In this document: piece after piece, positions 32,970-41,915 of the stretch | How the letters are laid out: each line of letters opens with the position of its first letter | Position numbering within the stretch: position 1 is the first letter of the stretch | Assembly (NCBI GenBank): GCA_024234995.1 | Contig: JACKNF010000002.1 | Coordinates: forward strand, 201,001 to 265,000 | Direction of reading: 5' to 3' | DNA from: Gammaproteobacteria bacterium | GTDB taxonomy: Bacteria > Pseudomonadota > Gammaproteobacteria > Competibacterales > Competibacteraceae | DNA: 64,000 nucleotides | Made by a program: the position numbers and the translations under genes | The notes under the pieces: generated by a model | The model's database searches: none | What the model was told of the DNA's origin: nothing | The model's input: the letters and a program-made list of their open reading frames with translations, nothing else

Positions 32970-35390
32970 CTATAGGCTCTGCACCGTCCACTGCCGGCAC
33001 AACCACTTCCGTGAAGTGGATTGCATAGGCCGGTTTCTGGTATGGCCATTGACAGTCAATTCCAGTTCCTGAATATCTGGGCGACCATAGATCACCGGTG
33101 TGAATGTCACCGTATTTTGGGGATAGTTGCCGGTCTCGGTAATCCCCATCCGTAGCCGTTGATCCTCAATTTTCGCCGAAATGCTAGCAATGCTATAACC
33201 ATCGCTTTGGTAGCGCCGGGTTTCCCGGTCATCCAGGAAGTAGTCAAATTGCACGGGCCGCTCGCGATAAAATAGATGGAGTTCAACTGTGCGCAAATCC
33301 ATCAAACTGTTGTGCAACGGCCCAGCGTAATAGGGCAATACGGCCCCATCACGAACGAACAGCGGTAACTCATCCAATGCGGCGGCATAGTGCAGAACAC
33401 ATCCACCGTCGAGCCATTCGCCGTGGTTCAGATCGAACCAGCTTCCCGGCGGCAGCCGCACCGGGCGTTCCTGCATCTTGACCCCATGACGGATGATTTC
33501 CGGTCCCTGACCCTCGCCATGCAGGATCGGTGCAACCAGCAAGGTGTCGCCAACTAGATATTGATCATCCAGATGTACATATTCCGGCCCATTGTAGTGG
33601 TAGAGCAGGGGGCGGATAATGGGATCACCGTTCCGCCAGTGAGCGAAAAAGCACTGATATAAAAAGGGCAACAAGCGATAGCGGGTACGGATCGCGCCGC
33701 GAATCGCCGCCAGCGGTGCCGGCCCGAATTGCCAGGGTTCCTGCTGCCGGGAATGTTGAATCGCATGGTTGCGGAAGAAGGGGAACAGACAACCGGCCTG
33801 ATGCCAGCGCACCAGCAGTTCAGGACTGGCGTCATCCATGAAACCGCCAACGTCCGGGCCATTAAATGCAACGCCCGACAATCCCAAGTTCAACGAACAT
33901 GGCAATGCCATCCGCAGATGTTTCCAGTTGCTGGCGTTATCGCCGGTCCACACTGCGCTGTAGCGCTGGGTCCCGGCGCAGGCGCTGCGAGTCAGCAGGA
34001 ACGGCCGGCCGCCGGGGTCGATGCGGTCACAGGCTGCACGGCTGGCCATTGCCATGAAGTGTGCATACTGATTGTGGTAGCGGTCATGAGGAATTGAACC
34101 GTAGTCGAAGCACATTTCTTCACTGCGGCTGTAACCGGTCGCTGGATCGTTCATATCCAGCCAGACACCGTCTACCGCATTGTCGCGCAGAAAATCCGCT
34201 AGCCTGTCCGCCCACCAGCCGCGGGTGTTCGCTAGGGTAAAATCGGGAAATACGGTGTCACCGGGCCAGACCTTGCCGACGTAATCGCGGCCACTGGCGG
34301 TTTGACAGAATGCCTGCCGTTCCCGGCCGCTGTCGTAAACCGCATAGCCCGGCTCACGCTTGACGCCAGGATCGACAATGGTCACGGTGCGAATCCCCGC
34401 CGCCTGCAACGCATGATTCAGGCCGGCAGGATCGGGAAATGCGTCCCGGTTCCAGGTGAACAGCCGGAAGCCGTCCATGTAATCGATGTCATACCACAGC
34501 GCGCTGACCGGTAGATCGGCAGCGGCGAATCGCGCGGCCAGTTCGCGGAACTCGGCCGCGCTCCGGTAGCTCCACCGGCACTGATGATAACCAAGCGCCC
34601 ACAGCGGCGGCAGCGGCGCTCGCCCGGTCAACGCTGCATAACGCCGGACGACATCGGCTAAACCGGGACCTGCGAGCGCATAAAGATCGGTCACGCCACC
34701 GAAAGCCTGATACCAGAATTCTCCAGGACGGCTCTTGCCAGTATCCATCACTGCCCGGCCAGGATTGTCGAAGAACAGCCCGAGAAAACCCTCGCCAGTT
34801 TTGAGGATTGCCAAGGGGATGGCAACATAAGTGGGATCGTAGTCATCGCGGGCATAGGTATGGCGAAACACGGCCACCACGTCCACGGTCAGAAATTCGG
34901 CGCTGTCGCCCAGTTTGTTGAGGCGCCGGGTGCGCTCGCCGAAGCCATAGCAACCCTCCACGTTGTTTAATGCGAAGTTGAGCAGCAGATTTTCCCCGCA
35001 GCTACCGATGCCTTCGGCAACGGTGTCCAGCGTAATACCAGCTAACTCCAGCCGCAGGCGGGATGCGCCAAGTTCGATACGGCCCGCTGCTGTAGTGAAC
35101 TGCACAATATCCGTCTCTTTCTCCCCTAATAGATGCGGGTTGGGATAGGAAGAGACTATCGGTGCAACCAGCCGGCCTTCGCGCAGTTCTGATAATACGG
35201 CGTCCGAATGCTGGCGTGAGCCGGTATCGTGCAGATTCTCAAACCGTAGCCGCGAACAGCCGTCGGCGATATCTGCGCAGTGAATGCGTAGGCAAACGCC
35301 CGGCCCGCTTAATTCAACTGTATTTCCGTTGATCTTCCACTGTTCAGGAATATCGAAATTCAGTGGATGGATTTTCTGGCCGAAGAACAT
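32970..35390 (-). CDS. GH31 family alpha-glucosidase
   Basis: An 806-residue glycoside hydrolase family 31 enzyme. The domain order is usual: N-terminal beta-sandwich, the TIM barrel entered at PLPPLWALGYHQCRWSY, nucleophile in DGVWLDMNDPA (split region near residue 400), acid/base in WTGDNASNWKHL, the substrate-site GPDVGGF, and C-terminal beta domains. It would release glucose from alpha-glucosides such as maltose or isomaltose. The ATG at 35390 is preceded by GAGGAGATTTGC, far better than the upstream start at 35408. No signal peptide is seen. It heads the GH31-AIM24-GH1 unit and is divergent from a thioesterase gene. Confidence 0.93.
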   Translation of the reverse strand: MFFGQKIHPLNFDIPEQWKINGNTVELSGPGVCLRIHCADIADGCSRLRFENLHDTGSRQHSDAVLSELREGRLVAPIVSSYPNPHLLGEKETDIVQFTTAAGRIELGASRLRLELAGITLDTVAEGIGSCGENLLLNFALNNVEGCYGFGERTRRLNKLGDSAEFLTVDVVAVFRHTYARDDYDPTYVAIPLAILKTGEGFLGLFFDNPGRAVMDTGKSRPGEFWYQAFGGVTDLYALAGPGLADVVRRYAALTGRAPLPPLWALGYHQCRWSYRSAAEFRELAARFAAADLPVSALWYDIDYMDGFRLFTWNRDAFPDPAGLNHALQAAGIRTVTIVDPGVKREPGYAVYDSGRERQAFCQTASGRDYVGKVWPGDTVFPDFTLANTRGWWADRLADFLRDNAVDGVWLDMNDPATGYSRSEEMCFDYGSIPHDRYHNQYAHFMAMASRAACDRIDPGGRPFLLTRSACAGTQRYSAVWTGDNASNWKHLRMALPCSLNLGLSGVAFNGPDVGGFMDDASPELLVRWHQAGCLFPFFRNHAIQHSRQQEPWQFGPAPLAAIRGAIRTRYRLLPFLYQCFFAHWRNGDPIIRPLLYHYNGPEYVHLDDQYLVGDTLLVAPILHGEGQGPEIIRHGVKMQERPVRLPPGSWFDLNHGEWLDGGCVLHYAAALDELPLFVRDGAVLPYYAGPLHNSLMDLRTVELHLFYRERPVQFDYFLDDRETRRYQSDGYSIASISAKIEDQRLRMGITETGNYPQNTVTFTPVIYGRPDIQELELTVNGHTRNRPMQSTSRKWLCRQWTVQSL

Positions 35391-35552
35391 GCAAATCTCC
35401 TCTGGCAATCGCTCAATCGGGTTCCTGAATTTGTTTCACCCGCCTACAATTCGATGATCAATCGGGATCGTTCAGGTCTGATCCCGGATGTTTCTTGCGC
35501 CAGCAGCGAAAGCGCTGGGGGAACTGTTTTACATCCATCCAGGAGATATTTT
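35391..35552. promoter_or_regulatory. divergent GH31/thioesterase promoter region
   Basis: This 160-base interval separates two divergent genes once their starts are set by Shine-Dalgarno evidence. It must hold both promoters. AGGAG at 35541-35545 is the ribosome binding site for the thioesterase GTG start. I could not assign promoter hexamers with confidence. Confidence 0.4.
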
Positions 35553-36032
35553 GTGAATTCAAAAGCGTTTCAAGATTTTTATCCTGAAGAACTGAGTCAT
35601 TGCTACGGCTGTGGCCGGCTCAATGAACAGGGCTACCAAATCAAGAGCTACTGGGATGGCGAGGAGACCATCGCCTCGTTCACCCCTCAACCTTACCATA
35701 TTGCAATTCCTGGCTATGTCTATGGCGGCTTGCTGGCCTCTCTGATTGACTGTCATGGCACTGGAACGGCGGCAGCGGCGGCTTATCGCGCCGCCGGACG
35801 AGATATGGGTACTGAACCCGCCTTACGGTTCGTCACTGCGTCATTGCAGGTCGAGTATCTGCGCCCAACGCCATTGGGCGTACCGCTAGAAATCCGTGGC
35901 AAGATAGAGGAGATCAAGGGCCGTAAAGTTGTCGTCAAGGCAACGGTGACCGCCAAGGGCGAACTCTGTGCGCGTGGCCAGGTGGTCGCGGTGCAGATGC
36001 CGGAACATATGATGCCTTCAACAGCCGGATGA
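35553..36032 (+). CDS. PaaI/hotdog-fold thioesterase
   Basis: A 159-residue hotdog-fold protein of the PaaI type: HCYGCGRLNEQGYQIKSYW near the N-terminus, then YVYGGLLASLIDCHGTGTAAAAAYRA covering the central helix, and TASLQVEYLRPTPLG followed by GRKVVVKATVTAKGELCARGQVVAV. Such proteins hydrolyse acyl-CoA thioesters; the acyl chain cannot be told. The GTG at 35553 is chosen because AGGAG precedes it by seven bases; the open frame runs back to 35367 but overlaps the GH31 start region. Confidence 0.85.
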   Translation: MNSKAFQDFYPEELSHCYGCGRLNEQGYQIKSYWDGEETIASFTPQPYHIAIPGYVYGGLLASLIDCHGTGTAAAAAYRAAGRDMGTEPALRFVTASLQVEYLRPTPLGVPLEIRGKIEEIKGRKVVVKATVTAKGELCARGQVVAVQMPEHMMPSTAG

Positions 36033-36247
36033 CTTCCTGGTGTTTTAAGACGGTCCTTTGCTTATGGAAAGCATTCATGAATTGGATCAGGTAGCGGAAT
36101 CAGCAGCAAAGACCAGGAAGAATATGGATAACTGAGGCGAGTAAAGCGTCAACCAGTATCCCATTCGCGAGTGGCAGCTAGGAAAATCGCCCTCATCAGG
36201 TTCGTTCCTGCAATCTCAATAGCTTGGCTTGGCACAGCTTTTGAGGG

Positions 36248-37390
36248 TTACACCACTACCAGATTATCCCGGTGAATCAGCTCCGGATCGTCGACTGCTC
36301 CCAGTAGTTCTTCGATCCGGCGGGTGGTCTTACCGATCAGCAGCAACGCCCGCTCGGTATCACAGTTCACGAGTCCACGGGCGACTTCAACACCATTCGG
36401 ATCTAGACAAGTAACCAGATCGCCACGCTCGAAGTGGCCTTCGATCGCGGTGACTCCAACCGGCAGTAAACTTTTACCGGCAGCGCGTAGCGCTTGCACC
36501 GCCCCCGCATCCAGATGGAGGCGGCCACGAACCTGTAATTGCACGGCTAACCATTGCTTGCGGGCTGCTACCGGACTTTGGCTGGGCCGCAGCAAAGTTC
36601 CCAGAAGTTCACCGGCAGCGACTCGCCGCAACACTTCTGTTTCCCGGCCCCAGGCCAGCAAAGTGAATGCCCCGGAACGGGCGGCTTTCGCTGCTGCATT
36701 TAGTTTGGTCAACATGCCGCCGCTCCCCAGACTGCCCGCACCACCGTGCGCCATGATTTCCAAGGCCATATCGCCCGCCCGCCCCTCGCTAATCAACCGG
36801 GCATCGGAAAACTGGCGCGGGTTTTTATCATATAACCCCTGCTGGTCCGTCAGGATGACGTACAATTCAGCTTCAACTAGATTCGCTACCAGCGCGCCCA
36901 AGGTGTCATTGTCGCCAAAGCGGATTTCATCGAAAGCTACAGTGTCGTTTTCATTGATGACGGGCACGACTTGCAAGCGCAGCAGGGTGCGCAGGGTATT
37001 GCGGATATTAAGATAGCGTTGCCGGTCGGAAGCATCCTCATGGGTCAGCAGGATTTGTGCAGTGCGAATTCCATGGCGCTCAAAAGCCGATTCCCAAGCC
37101 TGCACCAGTCCCATTTGGCCGACTGCTGCCGCTGCCTGCAAATCGGCCAGAACGGTAGGCCGCTGTTGCCAATTCAACCGCCGCATTCCCTCAGCCACCG
37201 CACCGGAGGTGACCAGCAACAGTTCCCGGCCGGACTGATGCAACTCGGCCATCTGCGCGACCCAGGCATTGATGGAAAAATTGTCCAGCCCTTGCCCCTC
37301 ATTGGTGATCATCGCGCTGCCGATTTTGACCACCCAGCGGCGAGCCGCGCCCAATTGCTCACGGGTTTTGTTGAACATCGTCTGACTCAC
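36248..37390 (-). CDS. proB: glutamate 5-kinase
   Basis: ProB phosphorylates glutamate in the first step of proline synthesis. The 380-residue protein has an amino-acid-kinase domain (WVVKIGSAMIT, LLVTSGAVAEG, NENDTVAFDEIRFGDNDTLGA split over residues 150-170, LTDQQGLYD, GSGGMLTKL) and a C-terminal PUA domain (about 285-370), the two-domain form typical of proteobacteria. The GTG at 37390 overlaps the end of obgE by 32 bases; ATG at 37378 is an alternative. The obgE-proB pairing is common in gammaproteobacteria, and proA is not in this window. Confidence 0.95.
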   Translation of the reverse strand: MSQTMFNKTREQLGAARRWVVKIGSAMITNEGQGLDNFSINAWVAQMAELHQSGRELLLVTSGAVAEGMRRLNWQQRPTVLADLQAAAAVGQMGLVQAWESAFERHGIRTAQILLTHEDASDRQRYLNIRNTLRTLLRLQVVPVINENDTVAFDEIRFGDNDTLGALVANLVEAELYVILTDQQGLYDKNPRQFSDARLISEGRAGDMALEIMAHGGAGSLGSGGMLTKLNAAAKAARSGAFTLLAWGRETEVLRRVAAGELLGTLLRPSQSPVAARKQWLAVQLQVRGRLHLDAGAVQALRAAGKSLLPVGVTAIEGHFERGDLVTCLDPNGVEVARGLVNCDTERALLLIGKTTRRIEELLGAVDDPELIHRDNLVVV

Positions 37391-38423
37391 TGCCCATCAT
37401 GGATTCTACCTGCCGCCGTTCTTCCAGCCGCGCCATGACCGCTTGGATTAGCGCCTCCACACCTTCACCATTGACGGCAGATATCCCAAATACCGGTCCC
37501 TTCCAGTCTAGGGCCGTGACGATTTCTGCCACTCGTGCTGCTCGCGGCTCCTCAGGCAGCAGGTCCAGCTTGTTCAATACCAGCCAGCGCTCACGGCTCG
37601 CCAGTTCAGTGCTATACCGGGTCAATTCATTGAGAATAATCTCGATATCCCCGACTGGATCACCGCTGTCGCTATATGGAGAGACATCCACCAAATGCAA
37701 TAACAGCCGGGTACGGGCCAAATGCCGGAGAAACTGCATCCCCAGCCCCGCGCCTTCGGAGGCCCCTTCAATGAGTCCTGGAATATCGGCCATGACGAAG
37801 CTTTGCAGTGGCCCAACCCGCACCACGCCTAGATTGGGATGCAGGGTGGTGAAGGGGTAATCGGCGACCTTGGGCTTGGCGGCGGACACAGCACGGATCA
37901 AGGTGGACTTACCCGCATTAGGCATCCCTAGCAGGCCAACATCGGCGATCACCTTGAGCTCTAGCCGCAGGTTACGTGCCTCACCTGGCGTACCAGGTTT
38001 AAATTGCCGTGGGGCACGGTTGGTGCTGCTTTTATAGCGGGTATTACCAAGGCCGTGAAAGCCACCTTGCGCTACCAGTAAACGCTGATCTGGCTTCACC
38101 AGATCACCGATAAGCTCGCCAGTGTCAGCATCCCATACCATGGTGCCAACTGGTGTTACGATTTCCAGATCGGTGCCGCTGCGCCCGGTGCAATTGGCAC
38201 CCATGCCGTTCTGGCCGCGCTCGGCCTGAAATCGCCGGGTAAAGCGAAAGTCAGCTAAGGTGTTTAGTTCAGCATTGGCCACCAGATAGATACTGCCTCC
38301 ATCACCGCCGTCACCACCGTCAGGGCCGCCGAAAGGAATATACTTTTCTCGCCGGAAGCTGACACAACCGTTGCCGCCATCACCGGCCTCGACCCGAATG
38401 AGCAATTCATCGACGAATTTCAT
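37359..38423 (-). CDS. obgE: GTPase ObgE/CgtA
   Basis: Obg is an essential GTPase linked to 50S assembly and stress control. The 354-residue protein begins MKFVDELLIRVEAGDGGNG, the family start, with the glycine-rich Obg domain (about 1-158) and a G domain: GMPNAGKSTLI (G1), DIPGLIEGA (G3), LNKLDLL (G4) and ISAVNGEG (G5). The frame opens 30 bases upstream, but the ATG at 38423 follows GAGGGCATC and gives the conserved N-terminus. It is downstream of rpmA with a terminator between, so it may have partly separate expression. Confidence 0.96.
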   Translation of the reverse strand: MKFVDELLIRVEAGDGGNGCVSFRREKYIPFGGPDGGDGGDGGSIYLVANAELNTLADFRFTRRFQAERGQNGMGANCTGRSGTDLEIVTPVGTMVWDADTGELIGDLVKPDQRLLVAQGGFHGLGNTRYKSSTNRAPRQFKPGTPGEARNLRLELKVIADVGLLGMPNAGKSTLIRAVSAAKPKVADYPFTTLHPNLGVVRVGPLQSFVMADIPGLIEGASEGAGLGMQFLRHLARTRLLLHLVDVSPYSDSGDPVGDIEIILNELTRYSTELASRERWLVLNKLDLLPEEPRAARVAEIVTALDWKGPVFGISAVNGEGVEALIQAVMARLEERRQVESMMGSESDDVQQNP

Positions 38424-38452
38424 GATGCCCTCCATGAATGATGGGCAAAACA

Positions 38453-38472
38453 AAAGCCCCGAAGGGGGCTTT
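38453..38472 (-). terminator. intrinsic terminator after rpmA
   Basis: AAAGCCCC and GGGGCTTT flank a four-base CTTC loop on the minus strand, followed by TTTTGTTTTG. This is a textbook rho-independent terminator after rplU-rpmA, and it sits between rpmA and obgE. Partial readthrough into obgE would be expected as in other gammaproteobacteria, but that is inference. Confidence 0.85.
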
Positions 38473-38496
38473 CAGCGCATCCGGATTGACCGGTGC

Positions 38497-38757
38497 TCAT
38501 GACACGGGCTGGATACTCACATACTTGCGATTGAAAGGTCCCTTAGTAGCAAATACCACATGTCCCTCAGTTTTCGCGAACAACGTGTAATCTTTGCCAC
38601 AACCGACATTATCGCCGGGATGGAATTGAGTGCCGCGCTGCCGGATGATGATGCTGCCAGCTTTGGCTAGTTGGCCGCCGAATAGCTTGACGCCCAGACG
38701 CTTGGATTGGGAATCGCGACCATTGCGACTGCTGCCGCCTGCTTTTTTGTGCGCCAT
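38497..38757 (-). CDS. rpmA: 50S ribosomal protein L27
   Basis: An 86-residue L27: AHKKAGGSSRNGRDSQSKRLGVK opening (here without long leader extension), IIIRQRGTQFHPG and GPFNRKYVSIQPV. The N-terminal tail reaches the peptidyl transferase centre. It begins three bases after the rplU stop. Confidence 0.98.
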   Translation of the reverse strand: MAHKKAGGSSRNGRDSQSKRLGVKLFGGQLAKAGSIIIRQRGTQFHPGDNVGCGKDYTLFAKTEGHVVFATKGPFNRKYVSIQPVS

Positions 38758-38760
38758 GGT

Positions 38761-39117
38761 TTAGCCCTCTTGATTCGATGTTTCAACGAACGCTGCTGGC
38801 GTAGAGAGGCCGTTGATACCGTTGATGCGCAATTCGGTATAACTTTGCCGGTGACCTTGCCTCTTGAAATAGTGCTTGCGGCGCCGGAATTTAATAATAC
38901 GGATTTTGGGGCCGCGCCCCTGGGATTTAACCGTGGCGGTGACGCGGACACCCTCAACAAAGGGGGTACCCACCTGGATCTGATCGCCGTCAGCCAACAT
39001 CATCACCGTGTTAAACTCCACGGAGGCACCTTCTTCGGCTTCGAGTTTCTCGACTTTAAGGGTTTGGCCCTCAGCTACCCGGTATTGTTTGCCCCCGGTT
39101 TTGATGACAGCGTACAT
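38761..39117 (-). CDS. rplU: 50S ribosomal protein L21
   Basis: A 118-residue L21: MYAVIKTGGKQYRVAEGQ start, central KSQGRGPKIRIIKFRRRKHY and an extended C-terminus beyond the E. coli length. The ATG at 39117 follows GGATTGAG and gives the family start, so the nine extra bases upstream are not used. It is the first gene after the divergent promoter shared with ispB. Confidence 0.97.
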   Translation of the reverse strand: MYAVIKTGGKQYRVAEGQTLKVEKLEAEEGASVEFNTVMMLADGDQIQVGTPFVEGVRVTATVKSQGRGPKIRIIKFRRRKHYFKRQGHRQSYTELRINGINGLSTPAAFVETSNQEG

Positions 39118-39169
39118 ATTTCTCAATCCTTGTTATCCTGGATTAGCCGTTGAGGCAATAAGGGGGCGG

Positions 39170-39198
39170 ATTTTAGTCGCACACCCGGACAAGGTCAA
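39170..39198 (-). promoter_or_regulatory. sigma-70 promoter of rplU-rpmA
   Basis: On the minus strand TTGACC (39193-39198) and TAAAAT (39170-39175) are separated by exactly 17 bases. This near-consensus pair lies about 55 bases upstream of the rplU start and is well placed for the ribosomal protein unit. Confidence 0.68.
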
Positions 39199-39296
39199 AC
39201 TCATTCCAGTCATGGTAACGCCAAGGCGCTGTTCTTGACCCTGCTGGAGCTAAACCGTAGCATGTTAAGCGTTTTCTTCGGATTCTGCTAATCCTC

Positions 39297-40265
39297 ATGG
39301 ATATCGAATATATCCGCGCACCGGTCGCGGGCGATTTACAGGCTGTTAACCAATTGATTCGCCAGGAACTACATTCTGATGTGGTATTGATCAACCAGTT
39401 AGCCAGCTACATTATTGACAGTGGCGGCAAGCGATTGCGGCCCGTGACTGTGCTGCTAGCAGCGCGTGCTTGCGGTTATACCGGTGACCAGCATATCGTT
39501 GCTGCTGCCATTGTCGAATTTATCCACACCGCAACCTTGCTCCATGATGACGTGGTAGATGAGTCTGGTCTGCGTCGTGGGCAGGAGACCGCCAACGCTA
39601 TCTGGGGCAATCAAGCCAGTGTTCTGGTAGGTGATTTTCTCTACTCCCGTGCGTTTCAGATGATGGTGGGTATTGGCAGTATGCGGGTGATGGAGATTAT
39701 GGCTGACACGACTAACACCATTGCCGAAGGCGAGGTCATGCAGCTGCTCAATTGCCATGATCCTGACACTACGGAAGAACGGTATCTGAAGGTGATTCAC
39801 TGCAAGACTGCTAAGTTGTTCGAAGCTGCTGCGAAGCTGGGAGCGGTTCTGGCTGGTCGGCCGCGTGAAGAGGAACTGGCGCTGGGCCGTTATGGGCTAC
39901 ATCTAGGTACTGCCTTCCAACTGATTGATGACGCTTTAGATTACAGTGCATCCAGCGCAGAACTAGGTAAAAACATCGGTGATGACCTTGCAGAGGGCAA
40001 GCCAACTTTACCTTTGATTTATGCAATGGAGCATGGTAGCCCTGAAGAAAGAAATATCATTCGTGAGGTTATTGAACAAGGAGGGTTGGATCAGATTGAG
40101 TCGATTACCCAAACTATTGAGTCGACCGGTGCCTTGGATTATACTGTTTCTCTTGCCGTAAGAGAGGCTGAGAAAGCATCTTTTCATCTAGGCCTGCTGC
40201 CGTATTCGCCTGCCAAGGATGCATTGATTGAATTGGCCCGGTTTGCGGTTAAGCGCCGTTATTAA
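39297..40265 (+). CDS. ispB: octaprenyl diphosphate synthase
   Basis: A trans-prenyl synthase making the side chain of ubiquinone. In this 322-residue protein the first Asp-rich motif is DDVVD (84-88, LLHDDVVDES) and the second DDALD (211-215, FQLIDDALDY), with the GGKRLRP substrate motif at 43-49. The family position beside divergent rplU is conserved in gammaproteobacteria and supports ispB rather than ispA. Chain length cannot be stated with certainty. tRNA-Pro follows on the same strand. Confidence 0.94.
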   Translation: MDIEYIRAPVAGDLQAVNQLIRQELHSDVVLINQLASYIIDSGGKRLRPVTVLLAARACGYTGDQHIVAAAIVEFIHTATLLHDDVVDESGLRRGQETANAIWGNQASVLVGDFLYSRAFQMMVGIGSMRVMEIMADTTNTIAEGEVMQLLNCHDPDTTEERYLKVIHCKTAKLFEAAAKLGAVLAGRPREEELALGRYGLHLGTAFQLIDDALDYSASSAELGKNIGDDLAEGKPTLPLIYAMEHGSPEERNIIREVIEQGGLDQIESITQTIESTGALDYTVSLAVREAEKASFHLGLLPYSPAKDALIELARFAVKRRY

Positions 40266-40281
40266 TCTCTTCTCAAAGCAT

Positions 40282-40386
<105 letters not shown>

Positions 40387-40788
40387 ATCGTCTGTTTCCC
40401 GGAGTTCGTGTGATATAGCACGGATCGTGCGGGCTATCCGGCACAGCTACGGTGACCTGGACTTTCTCCGGTACTGGATCGCTGATAGATATTCTTGTTA
40501 CCGCTGTCATAAAAACAGCATTATCCCATAAATATAATGCTATCAAACACCCTGATAAAGGGTGTGCCAATAGACTGGCACTGTCTTCATAAGTCGCGGA
40601 ACTCTCACCTTAGGTTTGGTTAAATTTTTGCCTGACAATAGTCTACTTATAGCTAATTATTTTGATGATAGTGAGCCAATTGACTTTCTTGACCCGCTTT
40701 GATTTATTCTAAACTCAATTAAGTATTTTAAATATATGTGTATGTATTTTTATATTGCCCATTAAAAATGGCTAGCAGGTGAATAGTG
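40387..40788. other. AT-rich 402-base region before the protease
   Basis: No gene is recognised. A minus-strand ORF at 40385-40570 (61 codons) has no supporting feature. From about 40600 the DNA becomes much richer in A and T than the surroundings, with TTGACT (40680-40685) and TTGACC (40689-40694) as possible -35 boxes upstream of the protease, but no -10 with good spacing. Confidence 0.4.
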
Positions 40789-41853
40789 ATGAATAAAATT
40801 TGGCGCATAACTTTCAATGGCCTGTTTGTCACCTTAATTTTTATGATGACGCCAACCCAGATCCTAGCTGAAAATCGAATGCTTGAGCCTCGGATCATTG
40901 GAGGCCGTGAAACTATCGATTCCTGGCCGTGGATGGCAACTCTTGTATTTTCTTATGAATCAGATATATACAATGGATTTTTCTGTGGTGGATCGTTGGT
41001 TTCTGCAAAATGGGTAGCGACTGCAGCACATTGCGTTACTCAGGAATTACCTGATAACGTAGATGTGGTATTAGGTGTCCACGACCTAAAGCAGGATTTA
41101 CCGAATGGAGTCGGACAGCGTTTGGGGGTCAAGCGGATTGTGGTCCATCCGCAGTATGACCCAAGATCAAATGATTTTGATATCGCTTTGCTGGAGCTGG
41201 AACAAACCGCGAATTACGCACCGATCTCAGTCTATAGTGGCCAGGATACCCTCGATGGGCAGGAAGCATTAATCTTGGGATGGGGTAATACCCGGTCCCG
41301 GGGGCTGCCGGACTATCCAGAAACCCTGCAGGAAGCATCTTTGCCTATTGTCGCCAACCCGGTTTGTGCCAAAGCTTTGGCACCTTATGCGATTACCAAT
41401 AATATGCTGTGTGCCGGTTATGCCGGAGGCGGCACGGATACCTGTCAGGGTGATAGCGGAGGGCCGTTACTGGTGAATTTGGGAGGGTATCAATTGGCAG
41501 GAATTACCAGTTGGGGTATCGGCTGCGCTCGAACCAACAAGTATGGAGTTTATACGCGGGTTGCTAATTTCGGGGCATTCATTCAGGACAGTCAGACGCA
41601 TGACTACTTTTCCTGTGCCGATCATAATCATGATGGCATAGTCAATGAGCAGGATCAGGATCAAAAACGAACTGAATTACAGAATGAGTTTAAGCAGTGG
41701 TTACAAACATGCTGGTCTACGCGGGCAGTCTGCGGTGATATCAACGGGGATGGCTTGGTTAATAACACCGATAAGCGAGTACGTCGCCAGGCTATGAACA
41801 ACCAGTATTTCTATTGGCAGCAAAGTTGCTGGTATCCTGAACGGCCTTCCTGA
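40789..41853 (+). CDS. secreted trypsin-like serine protease with EF-hand/dockerin-like tail
   Basis: A 354-residue exported S1 protease. It has a signal peptide (about 1-28), an activation-type junction RIIGG (35-39) and an intact catalytic triad: H81 in TAAHC, D131 in NDFDIALLEL and S223 in CQGDSGGP. D217, six residues before the Ser, predicts cleavage after Arg or Lys. Cysteines are paired as in trypsins. The C-terminal 80 residues hold two EF-hand/dockerin-like loops, DHNHDGIVNEQD and DINGDGLVNNTD, probably calcium-binding. Upstream DNA is AT-rich, hinting at acquisition. ATG 40789 is preferred over the adjacent GTG 40786; AGGTGA lies upstream. Confidence 0.9.
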   Translation: MNKIWRITFNGLFVTLIFMMTPTQILAENRMLEPRIIGGRETIDSWPWMATLVFSYESDIYNGFFCGGSLVSAKWVATAAHCVTQELPDNVDVVLGVHDLKQDLPNGVGQRLGVKRIVVHPQYDPRSNDFDIALLELEQTANYAPISVYSGQDTLDGQEALILGWGNTRSRGLPDYPETLQEASLPIVANPVCAKALAPYAITNNMLCAGYAGGGTDTCQGDSGGPLLVNLGGYQLAGITSWGIGCARTNKYGVYTRVANFGAFIQDSQTHDYFSCADHNHDGIVNEQDQDQKRTELQNEFKQWLQTCWSTRAVCGDINGDGLVNNTDKRVRRQAMNNQYFYWQQSCWYPERPS

Positions 41854-41861
41854 AAAGGATA

Positions 41862-41889
41862 AAGGGGTGTCAAGTTGATGACACCCCTT
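41862..41889. terminator. hairpin between convergent protease and mmdB-like genes
   Basis: AAGGGGTGTCA and TGACACCCCTT flank a six-base loop, forming an 11-bp stem between the stop of the protease and the end of the convergent decarboxylase operon. On the minus strand it is followed by TATCCTTTTC. It probably ends transcription from both sides. Confidence 0.6.
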
Positions 41890-41915
41890 CCTCATACTGA
41901 ATACTTACAGCAAGA

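Noticed and set aside
36324..37016. 230-codon plus-strand ORF opposite proB
   Set aside because: proB is complete and unambiguous on the other strand.
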